Positions 1-9,021 of a DNA stretch of 64,000 nt are shown here, one piece after another. The translations under genes and the position numbers were made by a program. Position 1 is the first letter of the stretch. Every line of letters begins with the position of its first letter. The notes beneath the pieces were generated by a model. The model was not told the origin of the DNA. It was given only the letters and a program-made list of their open reading frames with translations, and did not search any database. The DNA comes from Gammaproteobacteria bacterium (GTDB lineage: Bacteria > Pseudomonadota > Gammaproteobacteria > Burkholderiales > Nitrosomonadaceae), in contig CP054180.1 in assembly GCA_015709635.1 (NCBI GenBank), forward strand, positions 2,914,001 through 2,978,000, in the 5' to 3' direction.

Positions 1-1241
1 CATTTCGGAATCCAATAATATGCCCCCGCAAACAGAGCGAACAGAGATCCAGAAACTAGTACGTAATGGAAATGAGCGATCACATAATAGGTATCTTGAA
101 CTTGAATATCAATCGGCACAATTGCACAAATCACACCACTAAAACCACCTATTACGAACAGAAAAATAAATCCAATCGCAAATAACATGGGTGTTTCAAA
201 TGTCATTGATCCGCGCCACATAGTTGCGGTCCAGTTAAATACTTTCACACCAGTTGGAACAGCAATCAGCATGGTTGCATACATGAAGAACAATTGTCCT
301 ACCGTTGGCATACCTGCCGTAAACATATGATGCGCCCAAACAACACACGACAAAATCGCGATTGATGCCGTTGCATACACCATTGATGAATAACCAAACA
401 ATGGTTTACGAGAAAATGTCGGGATTACTTCAGACACAATACCGAATGATGGCAGGATCATGATATAAACTTCCGGGTGACCAAAAAACCAAAAAATATG
501 TTGGAACATTACTGGATCACCGCCACCTGCTGCATTAAAGAAGCTTGTACCGAAATGACGATCTGTCAACAACATGGTTACGGTACCAGCCAGAACAGGC
601 ATTACCAACACCAACAGATATGCGGTAATCAACCATGTCCATACGAACATCGGCATCTTCATCAGCGTCATGCCAGGTGCACGCATATTCAAAATGGTGG
701 TAATAATATTAATTGACCCCATAATAGAAGATGCACCCAAGATATGAACCGCAAAAATCATCAGATCCACACCCAATCCACCTTGTGTTGACAGAGGCGG
801 ATAGAACGTCCAACCACCCGCTGCCGCACCGCCAGGCACAAAGAATGAGCTAACTAGCAGGGTTGCCGCAGGAATCAACAACCAAAAACTCCAGTTGTTC
901 ATACGAGCAAACGCCATGTCGGGAGCACCAATCATCATCGGCACTTGCCAGTTAGCAAAACCCACAAACGCCGGCATAATGGCACCAAACACCATAATCA
1001 GGCCATGCAATGTTGTGAATTGATTAAATAACTCTGGTTGCAAAATTTGAATTCCTGGCTGATATAACTCAGCACGTATTCCCATCGCCAATGTTCCACC
1101 AGTAAGAAACATTGCAAAACTGAACCACAAATACATCGTTCCAATATCTTTGTGATTGGTCGTTGTAATCCAACGCATTATTCCGCTTGGATGATGGTCG
1201 TCATGCTCGTGACCGTGTGTGTCACCATGTACTGCTGCCAT
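1..1241 (-). CDS. ctaD: Cytochrome c oxidase subunit I, aa3 type (3' end outside window)
   Basis: Catalytic subunit of the haem-copper terminal oxidase, which reduces O2 at the haem a3-CuB centre and pumps protons across the inner membrane. 413 codons are visible, starting at ATG 1241 with a His-rich N-terminus (MAAVHGDTHGHEHDDHH) and then many hydrophobic helices. The CuB helix with its His-Tyr motif (FGHPEVYIM) and the later AHFHYVL motif with the haem ligands are both seen. Roughly the last 110-120 residues lie beyond position 1. It starts 12 bases after ctaC and is surely co-transcribed with it. The family assignment is certain. Confidence 0.97.
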   Translation of the reverse strand, partial: MAAVHGDTHGHEHDDHHPSGIMRWITTTNHKDIGTMYLWFSFAMFLTGGTLAMGIRAELYQPGIQILQPELFNQFTTLHGLIMVFGAIMPAFVGFANWQVPMMIGAPDMAFARMNNWSFWLLIPAATLLVSSFFVPGGAAAGGWTFYPPLSTQGGLGVDLMIFAVHILGASSIMGSINIITTILNMRAPGMTLMKMPMFVWTWLITAYLLVLVMPVLAGTVTMLLTDRHFGTSFFNAAGGGDPVMFQHIFWFFGHPEVYIMILPSFGIVSEVIPTFSRKPLFGYSSMVYATASIAILSCVVWAHHMFTAGMPTVGQLFFMYATMLIAVPTGVKVFNWTATMWRGSMTFETPMLFAIGFIFLFVIGGFSGVICAIVPIDIQVQDTYYVIAHFHYVLVSGSLFALFAGAYYWIPK

Positions 1242-1253
1242 AGTTATCTCCTT

Positions 1254-2072
1254 TTACTTATTTTCCACATGCATAGATGTCTTAACCGCAGATGCACCTT
1301 GAGCCGCTACCCATTTGCTGTACTCACCTGCTTCCATCGCCTCAACTACAATCGGCATAAAACCATGATCTTTGCCACACAATTCGGCACATTGACCACG
1401 ATAAATTCCCGGCTTGTCTGCCGTAAACCATGTATCACGAATAAAACCCGGAACCGCATCTTGCTTAATTCCCAGCGCAGGCACCCACCAAGCATGAATG
1501 ACATCGTTCGCCGTCAGAATAACACGCACTTTTTTACCCACCGGAACAACTACACGATTATCAACTTCCAGCAAATAGTTTTCACCTTTAGGCGCTTTAT
1601 TTTCAACCTGAGCGCGCGGCGTTGACAATTTACTGTAGAAACTTATACCTTCGCCTTCGCCTTGAAGATAATCATAACCCCACATCCACTGATATCCCGT
1701 TGCCTTAATCGTCATATCAGGACTTGAAGTATCTTTCATAGCGATAACTGTTTTTGTTGCAGGATAAGCCATCACGACAAGAATGAGACAAGGTATTACA
1801 GTCCAGATAATTTCAACTGCAGTACTGTGATGAAAATTTGCCGCCTTATAGCCAAGTGATTTGCGATGTTTCAACACAGAGTAAAACATGACACCAAAAA
1901 CACCAATAAAAATAACCAAACAGATCCACATAAGCAGAATGTGCTGATCATAGATATCCTTCGCTATAACACTCTGCGGTTCGGGCAAATTATACTTAGA
2001 CCCTACCGCCATGCTTGAGTACAAAGCGAAAGCGGATACCCCCGCCAGGGTTACTACTGATTTACTTCTCAT
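1254..2072 (-). CDS. ctaC: Cytochrome c oxidase subunit II
   Basis: CuA-bearing subunit that accepts electrons from cytochrome c on the periplasmic side and passes them to subunit I. It has a signal-like N-terminus, two membrane helices (about residues 45-65 and 85-105) and a cupredoxin domain ending in the CuA motif CAELCGKDHGFM (C-x3-C-x3-H-x2-M). The ATG at 2072 is preferred over an in-frame GTG 12 bases upstream because a GGGGGGA ribosome site lies 4-5 bases before it. Length (272 aa) is normal. First gene of the cox operon here, followed by ctaD. Confidence 0.96.
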   Translation of the reverse strand: MRSKSVVTLAGVSAFALYSSMAVGSKYNLPEPQSVIAKDIYDQHILLMWICLVIFIGVFGVMFYSVLKHRKSLGYKAANFHHSTAVEIIWTVIPCLILVVMAYPATKTVIAMKDTSSPDMTIKATGYQWMWGYDYLQGEGEGISFYSKLSTPRAQVENKAPKGENYLLEVDNRVVVPVGKKVRVILTANDVIHAWWVPALGIKQDAVPGFIRDTWFTADKPGIYRGQCAELCGKDHGFMPIVVEAMEAGEYSKWVAAQGASAVKTSMHVENK

Positions 2073-2513
2073 ATTTCCCCCCACATGATTACCAATTTTA
2101 CAGATTTCAGGTACGACTAAGAACGCTACAAACCTGAACGCCCACCTTGTTCAGCCAGCTTACGGAAGTCATACGCCAGAACCCTGTTTCGTTAAACTAC
2201 ACCATGATTGGCGACAATTAAATTTCCTTGGCCGAATTTCCTTATTATCCGCAACTTAGATTTTATTAGTTATAGAATCTTCTACAGGCTAATTAATCGA
2301 AGGGAAATTCTAACATGCCACTGCTGCTCAAACAAGGAAAATCATGATTTTTATAGCATTATTCCCATGCTTATAAAATGGTATTGCTTTAAGAGAGTTA
2401 CAAAAAACATTGAGGAAAACAGATAATTTCATCTTAATTATTGATACAACTTTGCCCCTTAAAAACATACTGTAGCATTCCGGTATAAAGCTTCCCAAAG
2501 GATGAAATCCGAA
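2073..2513. other. Intergenic region upstream of the cox operon
   Basis: About 440 bases, AT-rich in its centre. It should hold the ctaC promoter on the minus strand, but I found no convincing -35/-10 pair. A plus-strand open frame at 2208-2426 has no ribosome site and no recognisable product. Nothing else was seen. Confidence 0.5.
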
Positions 2514-2693
2514 TTACACCAACGCGACCAGCAACATGATAAATAAAATTATTGCCAACAAAGGAATGACAATGCTCATCCAATCAGAAGATGATGCCTT
2601 CGGACTGTTCTTTATCATTTCGCGTGTTGCTGGATACAAAACAATGATGAACATTACCAATGCTAATGCAGAAATAATTTCCGTCCAATCCAT
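2514..2693 (-). CDS. Small two-helix membrane protein, unknown function
   Basis: A 59-residue protein starting MDWTEIISALALVMFIIVLY. It has two hydrophobic stretches (about residues 5-20 and 41-58) joined by a short polar loop with several Ser and Lys. An AAGGA ribosome site lies just upstream of ATG 2693, which argues for a real gene. It lies between the yccA-like gene's terminator and the cox operon, all in the same direction. A role as a small respiratory-chain accessory subunit is only a guess from position. Confidence 0.7.
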   Translation of the reverse strand: MDWTEIISALALVMFIIVLYPATREMIKNSPKASSSDWMSIVIPLLAIILFIMLLVALV

Positions 2694-2733
2694 AATTGAT
2701 CCTTATACAATCAATTTCACTCAACAAAAAAAC

Positions 2734-2758
2734 AAAACCCCGGCAGAACCGGGGTTTT
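2734..2758 (-). terminator. Rho-independent terminator of the YccA-like gene
   Basis: Perfect 10-bp stem AAAACCCCGG / CCGGGGTTTT with a 5-base loop. On the minus strand it is followed by a T-rich run. It starts 22 bases after the stop codon of the gene at 2781-3452. Confidence 0.9.
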
Positions 2759-2780
2759 GAGAATATACAAAACTTACGAA

Positions 2781-3452
2781 TTAATCATCATTGCCCATAA
2801 TACCCAATATCTGCAGCAAGCTAATAAAGATATTGAAAATTGTCATATACAACCCGATAGTAGCCAGCACATAATTGGTTTCACCACCATGAATAATGCG
2901 ACTGGTATCATACAGGATGAAACCGCTCATTATCATGATGACAACTGCAGAAATCATTAATGACATGGCCGGTATCTGCAAGAAAATATTGGCTAGCGCC
3001 GCCAATAAAACCAATAGAAAACCTACCATTAGAAATCCGCCTAAAAAACTGAAATCTTTTTTCGTAGCCAGCGCATATGCGGACAATCCCATAAATATCA
3101 CACCTGTACCACCCAGCGACAACGTGATGATATTTCCGCCATTAGGTAACGATGCATACATTGTCAGCACCGGTCCCAACCCAAATCCCAGCATGCCTGT
3201 GATCAAAAAAACGATGCCGATACCTGCTGCCGACTCAGCAAAACGGGGGAGCACAAACATGGCGATCACCATACCGCCGATGACCGAAATCAAATAAGTC
3301 ATTGGCGGCATATTCAAGAACACTGAAAGTGCAGCAGTAAATCCGCTGAACAGCAATGTCATAGACAACAACATATAGGTATTACGTAATACTTTATTCG
3401 TCGCTAACGCAGATGTTGATCTTTGTGCAACTGTTGAGTAATTTTGATTCAT
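2781..3452 (-). CDS. YccA/Bax inhibitor-1 family membrane protein
   Basis: A 223-residue protein with seven strongly hydrophobic segments after a short polar N-terminus (MNQNYSTVAQRSTSALATNK), the layout of the Bax inhibitor-1/YccA family. In E. coli, YccA is a substrate and modulator of the membrane protease FtsH, and other family members are pH-sensitive cation leak channels; which applies here cannot be told. A GGAGGTT ribosome site lies 6 bases before ATG 3452. It is a single-gene unit closed by the hairpin at 2734-2758. Confidence 0.9.
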   Translation of the reverse strand: MNQNYSTVAQRSTSALATNKVLRNTYMLLSMTLLFSGFTAALSVFLNMPPMTYLISVIGGMVIAMFVLPRFAESAAGIGIVFLITGMLGFGLGPVLTMYASLPNGGNIITLSLGGTGVIFMGLSAYALATKKDFSFLGGFLMVGFLLVLLAALANIFLQIPAMSLMISAVVIMIMSGFILYDTSRIIHGGETNYVLATIGLYMTIFNIFISLLQILGIMGNDD

Positions 3453-3572
3453 TTAGATAACCTCCACTGTAAAATTGATGCCAAACCATTCTAACGACCG
3501 CTATGACTACTATATTCCAGATATAGTTCAAAGCATCATAGCACGGATTATATTTATCTTTTAATTACGCTT

Positions 3573-4013
3573 CTATTCTTGCTGAGCTCTTGCCAAGCTG
3601 AAATTATAAACAAGAAAAAATCCACCACGTTCGATCAAGGTGATATTCAAGCTGATCGGGCCACTATCAAATTTTGCGATACCCGAATAATTAATCCGTT
3701 TTTCAGTTAAGAGCGAAAATGCGCTTACAGTCCGTGAAAAATTAAGTTCCTGGATAGATTGAAACCGGCCAAAACCGCGATATTGCTTTAATAGTTCTTC
3801 CAACTGCTCATCATTAATCGTTCCTTTGGCTTCCGGTGCCAAATGAATGAGCAATTTCTGTTTTTCCCAGCTTGAAATATCCGAGAGGATTTGAGAAATG
3901 GCAGGCTCCGCGCTTTTGCTGTAATAATCCTTCTCGCGACTGGTATAAAAATACAACATCACCATCGTTGTTAACAGAATAGCAATAATGAGACGTAACG
4001 TTTGAACTCGCAT
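3573..4013 (-). CDS. Membrane-anchored hypothetical protein downstream of ruvB
   Basis: 146 residues from ATG 4013: one N-terminal membrane helix (about residues 5-24) and then a soluble, mixed-charge domain presumably in the periplasm. I do not recognise a family. A longer reading from a TTG at 4061 would overlap the end of ruvB by 22 bases and add 16 residues with no better ribosome site, so the ATG is preferred. It lies 26 bases after ruvB and may share its transcript. Confidence 0.65.
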   Translation of the reverse strand: MRVQTLRLIIAILLTTMVMLYFYTSREKDYYSKSAEPAISQILSDISSWEKQKLLIHLAPEAKGTINDEQLEELLKQYRGFGRFQSIQELNFSRTVSAFSLLTEKRINYSGIAKFDSGPISLNITLIERGGFFLVYNFSLARAQQE

Positions 4014-4039
4014 AAATTTCGAAATATTGAAATCAATAA

Positions 4040-5086
4040 CTATAAACCAGATTCTTCCCAAAGATCGCTGTTGAGTCCGCTTTTCGGTAAAGTTATGCCA
4101 AAATGCTGATACGCCGCTGCCGTCGCCATGCGACCTCTCGGCGTTCGTTTCAGAAATCCTTGCTGAATCAAATAGGGTTCCAAAACATCTTCAATCGTAT
4201 CCCGTTCCTCACTGATCGCCGCGGCGAGATTATCGACACCCACCGGACCGCCGCTAAATTTCTCCAACACGGCCAGCAGCAATTTTCGGTCCATGATATC
4301 CAGTCCAATCGCATCCACATCCAGCATGCTCAAAGCGGCATCCGCAACAGTACGGGTGACATGACCGTCAGCCTTAACTTCAGCATAATCACGCACCCGG
4401 CGCAGTAACCGGTTAACAATCCGCGGCGTACCGCGCGAGCGGCGCGCAATCTCAAATGCGCCATCCGGCGATATTCTCACGTTCAATAATCCTGCCGAAC
4501 GACTAACAATCTTGCTTAGCTCTTGCGGTGTATAAAACTCCAGACGGGAAACTATGCCAAAGCGATCACGCAGCGGATTGGTCAACATACCGGCGCGGGT
4601 CGTTGCACCCACCAAAGTAAATGGCGGCAAATCCAACTTGACGGAACGTGCCGCTGGGCCTTCTCCGATCATGATATCCAACTGATAATCTTCCAGCGCC
4701 GGATAGAGAATTTCCTCTACCATCGGAGATAAGCGATGAATTTCATCGATGAACAGCACATCATTAGGCTCCAGATTGGTCAGCAAAGCCGCCAAATCAC
4801 CCGGGCGTTCCAGAACAGGACCGGAAGTTTGGCGCAAATTAACCCCCATCTCCCTGGCAACGATATGCGCAAGGGTCGTTTTACCCAAACCAGGAGGACC
4901 GAATAATAAGACATGATCCAGCGCTTCACGCCGCTTTCTTGCCGCCTCGATAAATATCTGCAACTGTCCCCGTATCTTCTCCTGACCGACATAGTCTTCC
5001 AGTTGTTTGGGACGCAACGCGCGCTCCAGAATTTCTTCCTGCGCTGATGAGGAGATCGCAGTAACCAGACGGTCCGTTTCAATCAT
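4040..5086 (-). CDS. ruvB: Holliday junction branch migration ATPase RuvB
   Basis: AAA+ motor that drives branch migration of Holliday junctions together with RuvA. Visible motifs are Walker A GPPGLGKT (residues 63-70), Walker B FIDEIHRL, the sensor/arginine-finger stretch GATTRAGMLTNPLRDRFG and a C-terminal winged helix ending in the RTPRGR region. Length 348 is usual. A GAGGTT ribosome site precedes ATG 5086, which lies 21 bases after ruvA. Confidence 0.98.
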   Translation of the reverse strand: MIETDRLVTAISSSAQEEILERALRPKQLEDYVGQEKIRGQLQIFIEAARKRREALDHVLLFGPPGLGKTTLAHIVAREMGVNLRQTSGPVLERPGDLAALLTNLEPNDVLFIDEIHRLSPMVEEILYPALEDYQLDIMIGEGPAARSVKLDLPPFTLVGATTRAGMLTNPLRDRFGIVSRLEFYTPQELSKIVSRSAGLLNVRISPDGAFEIARRSRGTPRIVNRLLRRVRDYAEVKADGHVTRTVADAALSMLDVDAIGLDIMDRKLLLAVLEKFSGGPVGVDNLAAAISEERDTIEDVLEPYLIQQGFLKRTPRGRMATAAAYQHFGITLPKSGLNSDLWEESGL

Positions 5087-5107
5087 TCGATAACCTCACG
5101 CGACCAA

Positions 5108-5689
5108 TCATCTTTCTTTTGATAAGAACTGCAACGCCTGACGTATACCTTCAGACACTGTAGTCGACGATACCTGCTTAACCGCCCAGCTTGCTTCACG
5201 GTCACTATATCCCAATGATAACAACGCATTGAGGATATCACTGTCATGCGTGGACGTGGATGGAGCTTGATCCAAATTGATTGCCGCAGAATCCAGTTTA
5301 TCGCGCAACTCCAACAATAAACGTTCAGCCGTTTTTTTTCCGATACCAGGCACTTTGATGAGCCGTGCACTATCTTGTGCACCGACGGCACGATGCAGGT
5401 CAGCCACACTTAAACCCGATAAAAGCGCTAATGCCGTTCTGGCACCGATACCCGAGATTTTGATCAGCTGACGAAAAGTTTGACGCTCAGACTCTGTTGC
5501 GAAACCAAACAACAGGTGCAAGTCCTCCCGTATGACCAAATGGGTATGCAGTGCAATTTGTGTTCCAATTGCGGGAAGTTCATAAAAGGTACTCATCGGC
5601 ACGTCAATCTCATAACCGACCCCCTGCACATCCAGCAATACCTGCGGTGGGTGTTTTTCCAGCAATACACCGGTTAATCGTCCGATCAC
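5108..5689 (-). CDS. ruvA: Holliday junction DNA helicase subunit RuvA
   Basis: Tetrameric Holliday-junction-binding protein that loads RuvB. The protein should begin (M)IGRLTGVLLEK, which puts the start at GTG 5689 and gives 193 residues, the usual size. The open frame extends 28 codons further upstream, but that stretch lies inside ruvC and matches nothing. The GTG overlaps the ruvC stop by four bases (GTGA), showing translational coupling. Helix-hairpin-helix stretches (ISGIGARTALALL, VPGIGKKTAERLLLEL) are clear. Confidence 0.96.
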   Translation of the reverse strand: MIGRLTGVLLEKHPPQVLLDVQGVGYEIDVPMSTFYELPAIGTQIALHTHLVIREDLHLLFGFATESERQTFRQLIKISGIGARTALALLSGLSVADLHRAVGAQDSARLIKVPGIGKKTAERLLLELRDKLDSAAINLDQAPSTSTHDSDILNALLSLGYSDREASWAVKQVSSTTVSEGIRQALQFLSKER

Positions 5690-6204
5690 ACCAAGCGCCC
5701 TCGTTTCATGCGATACCCTGCCGTCGCTATCCTGCCCAAACCAAGTCCGCCATGCGCATGGCAAATGGCGCAAGCCAAAGCATCCGCAGCATCGGCGCTT
5801 GGATTCCCGGTCAGTTTGAGCAAGCGCACGACCATTTCCTGCACTTGGTTTTTTTTCGCATGACCATTACCGACCACAGCTTGTTTAATTTGCAATGCGG
5901 TATATTCCGTCACCATCAGATTATTCATCACCGCAGCACAAATAGCCGCACCACGCGCCTGCCCCAGTAATAAAGTGGTTTTAGGATTGATATTGACGAA
6001 AACTTGCTCGATGGCAACATGCTCGGGTTGATACTGCGCAATCACCTCACTCAGGTTACTCAGAATTAACTTCAAGCGGGAAGGCAATTCACCGGCAAAT
6101 GTTTTAACGCTACCACTGCTGACATAGGCCAGATTGCTGCCGCTTTTATCAATCACGCCAAAACCAGTAATGCGTAACCCCGGATCTATCCCAAGAATAC
6201 GGAT
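5686..6204 (-). CDS. ruvC: Holliday junction resolvase RuvC, apparent ATC start
   Basis: Endonuclease that cuts Holliday junctions in concert with RuvAB. The catalytic N-terminal motif GIDPGLRITGFG is present only if translation begins upstream of the GTG at 6156. Reading back in frame gives IRILGIDPG, and the family usually starts MRILGIDPG. The first codon is therefore ATC at 6204-6202, preceded by AGGTG about 5 bases away. Between the yebC stop (6234-6232) and this ATC there is no ATG, GTG or TTG in frame. From ATC the product is 172 residues, as in E. coli (173). Starting at GTG 6156 would lose the catalytic Asp7. A sequencing error remains possible. Confidence 0.93.
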   Translation of the reverse strand: MRILGIDPGLRITGFGVIDKSGSNLAYVSSGSVKTFAGELPSRLKLILSNLSEVIAQYQPEHVAIEQVFVNINPKTTLLLGQARGAAICAAVMNNLMVTEYTALQIKQAVVGNGHAKKNQVQEMVVRLLKLTGNPSADAADALACAICHAHGGLGLGRIATAGYRMKRGRLV

Positions 6205-6231
6205 TTTGTCACCTGCGAAGCAATGGTGTTT

Positions 6232-6957
6232 CTATTCGACAATAATGGCGGTGGTGTATACATTTTGTACGTCATCCAGATTTTCCAAGGCATCCAACAG
6301 CTTCTGCATTTTCACCGCATCGTCGCCAGTTAACGCAGCTTCATTTTCCGGTTTCATGGTGACTTCCGCCAGTTCGGCTTTAAATCCGGCTTTTTCCAAA
6401 GCCGCCTTCACATTGATAAACTCGTAAGGTGCGATAATCACCTCGATACTGCCGTCATCATTACTGACCACATCTTCCGCACCCGCCTCCAATGCAGCTT
6501 CAATCAATTTGTCCTCATTGGTCCCCGGAGCAAAAATCAGCTGACCGCAATGCTTAAACAAGAAGCCGACGGATCCATCCGTACCCAGATTGCCACCGTA
6601 TTTTGTGAATGCATGCCGCACATCCGCCACCGTACGGACACGATTATCCGTCATACAATCCACCATGACAGCAGCACCTGCTATGCCATACCCCTCGTAA
6701 CGGATTTCTTCATAATCGACACCATCCAACGCACCGCTGCCACGCTTTATTGCACGCTCGACGTTATCCTTAGGCATATTCTGGTCGTACGCCTTATCCA
6801 CCGCCAAGCGTAACCGTGGATTACTATCCGGATCGCCACCGCCCATCCGGGCAGCTACTGTTATTTCCTTGATAAGGCGGGTAAACACTTTACCGCGCTT
6901 AGCATCCTGCGCGGCTTTCTTGTGCTTGATATTCGCCCATTTACTATGACCTGCCAT
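6232..6957 (-). CDS. yebC: YebC/PmpR-family regulator (TACO1-like)
   Basis: 241 residues beginning MAGHSKWANIKHKKAAQDAKRG, the hallmark N-terminus of the YebC family. Members have been described both as DNA-binding regulators, sometimes of ruvC, and as ribosome-associated factors that ease translation of proline stretches. It directly precedes ruvC, the classic order. The ruvC reading begins 27 bases after its stop, in the same frame. Confidence 0.95.
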   Translation of the reverse strand: MAGHSKWANIKHKKAAQDAKRGKVFTRLIKEITVAARMGGGDPDSNPRLRLAVDKAYDQNMPKDNVERAIKRGSGALDGVDYEEIRYEGYGIAGAAVMVDCMTDNRVRTVADVRHAFTKYGGNLGTDGSVGFLFKHCGQLIFAPGTNEDKLIEAALEAGAEDVVSNDDGSIEVIIAPYEFINVKAALEKAGFKAELAEVTMKPENEAALTGDDAVKMQKLLDALENLDDVQNVYTTAIIVE

Positions 6958-7112
6958 TGATATTCACCTTTCACTGAAGTAGGTTTTATATTACCACCCC
7001 GCATCCCAGGGATAAAGTGCCCAACCTCGGCAGCGGAAGACAAAAACGAACGGTTCGATGCGATTGTTCTTAACTTACCACAACACAGTCTGCACTGCCG
7101 TGCAGGCAGCTC

Positions 7113-8969
7113 TTATTCAACCGTCACCGCTTTCGCCAGATTTCTCGGTTTATCAACATCCGTCCCTCTTGCCAGAGCAACATGATAAGCCAATAACTGT
7201 AACGGAATGGTATGCAGAATAGGACTGAGCAGACCGGCATGTTCCGATAGACGAATAACATGTTCGTTTTCGCTCTGCGTGATCTGCGCATCGGCATCGG
7301 CAAACACATAAAGCTCGCCACCGCGAGCATGCACTTCCTGCAAGTTTGACTTGAGTTTCCCTAACAATTGATCATTGGGTGCAATCGCAACAACCGGCAT
7401 TTCATTGTCTACCAATGCCAATGGCCCATGCTTCAATTCACCTGCTGCATAAGCTTCGGCATGAATGTAAGAAATTTCTTTGAGTTTTAGTGCACCTTCC
7501 ATTGCGATGGGGTAATGAACACCACGCCCAAGAAATAATGCATGGCGTTTTTGCGCAAAGCTTTTTGCCCATATCTGCACCTGCGGCTCCACTTGCAATG
7601 CATGCTGCAACGCCATCGGCAAATGACGCAGCGTCATAATCATCCGCCGCTCTTCTTCAGCGGACAATTTATTGCGCATTTTTGCCAGAGTCACCGTCAA
7701 CAGCAGCATTGAAGCCAGTTGCGTGGTAAATGCCTTGGTCGATGCGACACCGATCTCAGGGCCTGCGCGCGTAAGAAAACGCAAATCGGTTTGCCGTATC
7801 AATGCGCTTTCCGGCACATTGCAAATCGCAAGACTGTATTGATGACCCAGTTTCTTAGCATAGTTGAGCGCTGCCAACGTATCTGCAGTCTCGCCCGATT
7901 GCGAAATCCCGACCACCAGCGTATTCGGATCCGCGATCGGATCCCGGTAGCGGTATTCGCTGGCAATCTCAACATGACATGGAAGACCGGCAACAGTCTC
8001 CAACCAGTAACGCGCAACCAATCCGGCATGATAACTGGTGCCGCATGCCAATATTAGAATGCTCTTGGTTTGGGAGAACACTTTCTCGGCCTCGCTACCA
8101 AATAAGCTGGGCGAAATCGATTGTGCATTAAAAACCATTTCCAAGGTATTCGCTACCGCACTCGGTTGCTCGAAAATTTCTTTCTGCATGTAATGCGCAT
8201 ACGGTCCCAGCTCAATCGCATCACTGGAAAGATTGCTTTCGTGCACAACCCGCTTCACTTCCTTCGCCAAACTACCGCTCAGACAATTGACGATGCGGTA
8301 CCCATCCTGCGTAAGTTCGGCGACATCTCCTTCTTCCAGATAAATCATATTGCGGGTTGCTTTTAACAAAGCGGATGCATCCGAAGCAGCATAGTTTCCA
8401 CTTTCACCCAATCCCAATAACAATGGTGCCCCGTTACGTGCCACCACAATTCTTTCCGGCTGCGCCTCTTCCATTACCGCGATCGCATAGGCGCCTTGCA
8501 ATTCCCCAATTGAAGTACAGACTGCTTTTAGCAAGTCATTGGTATGCTTGAGATTAAAAGCGATTAGATGTGCGATTACTTCGGTGTCAGTATCTGACAA
8601 AAATTCATAGCCTTCAGCTTGCAGGCGCTTACGCATGATTTCATGATTCTCGATGATACCGTTATGCACAACGGCTATCCGCACGGATGAATCCGGCGAT
8701 CCGGAAAAATGCGGATGCGCATTGCGCTCGGATGGCGCACCATGCGTCGCCCAGCGGGTATGCGCTATGCCTGCAAAACCATGTGCATTCTTTTCATTGG
8801 CAAGTTTTTGCAACTCGGTCACGCGGCCAGTTGTGCGAAGTCTTTGTAAGCCGTTACATGTAACAACAAGACCGGCTGAATCATACCCACGGTATTCCAA
8901 GTGTAGCAATCCATCCAGCAATACCGGAACGACATTGTTATTTGCCACTGCACCAACTATTCCGCACAT
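7113..8969 (-). CDS. glmS: Glucosamine-6-phosphate synthase (glutamine-hydrolysing)
   Basis: Makes glucosamine-6-phosphate from fructose-6-phosphate and glutamine, the first step to UDP-GlcNAc for peptidoglycan and LPS. Start ATG 8969 gives MCGIVGAV, so Cys2 becomes the N-terminal nucleophile after Met removal. The open frame runs 55 codons further upstream but that part is unrelated to the family. Two sugar-isomerase domains and the conserved C-terminus DKPRNLAKAVTVE follow. Length 618 is normal. It lies 52 bases after glmU, the next enzyme of the pathway. Confidence 0.97.
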   Translation of the reverse strand: MCGIVGAVANNNVVPVLLDGLLHLEYRGYDSAGLVVTCNGLQRLRTTGRVTELQKLANEKNAHGFAGIAHTRWATHGAPSERNAHPHFSGSPDSSVRIAVVHNGIIENHEIMRKRLQAEGYEFLSDTDTEVIAHLIAFNLKHTNDLLKAVCTSIGELQGAYAIAVMEEAQPERIVVARNGAPLLLGLGESGNYAASDASALLKATRNMIYLEEGDVAELTQDGYRIVNCLSGSLAKEVKRVVHESNLSSDAIELGPYAHYMQKEIFEQPSAVANTLEMVFNAQSISPSLFGSEAEKVFSQTKSILILACGTSYHAGLVARYWLETVAGLPCHVEIASEYRYRDPIADPNTLVVGISQSGETADTLAALNYAKKLGHQYSLAICNVPESALIRQTDLRFLTRAGPEIGVASTKAFTTQLASMLLLTVTLAKMRNKLSAEEERRMIMTLRHLPMALQHALQVEPQVQIWAKSFAQKRHALFLGRGVHYPIAMEGALKLKEISYIHAEAYAAGELKHGPLALVDNEMPVVAIAPNDQLLGKLKSNLQEVHARGGELYVFADADAQITQSENEHVIRLSEHAGLLSPILHTIPLQLLAYHVALARGTDVDKPRNLAKAVTVE

Positions 8970-9021
8970 AGCGCATTCTCCTTGCAACTCACGCTGACTG
9001 AACGATTCCTTCGCATAGAAT

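Noticed and set aside
2208..2426. 72-codon plus-strand frame upstream of cox
   Set aside because: No ribosome site, AT-rich random-looking content and no known family.
5690..5773. 28-codon upstream extension of ruvA
   Set aside because: Overlaps ruvC and gives residues absent from RuvA; the GTG at 5689 with GTGA overlap fits.
7090..7105. Small hairpin CTGCAC / GTGCAG after glmS
   Set aside because: Six-bp stem with no T-run on the minus strand; too weak to call a terminator.
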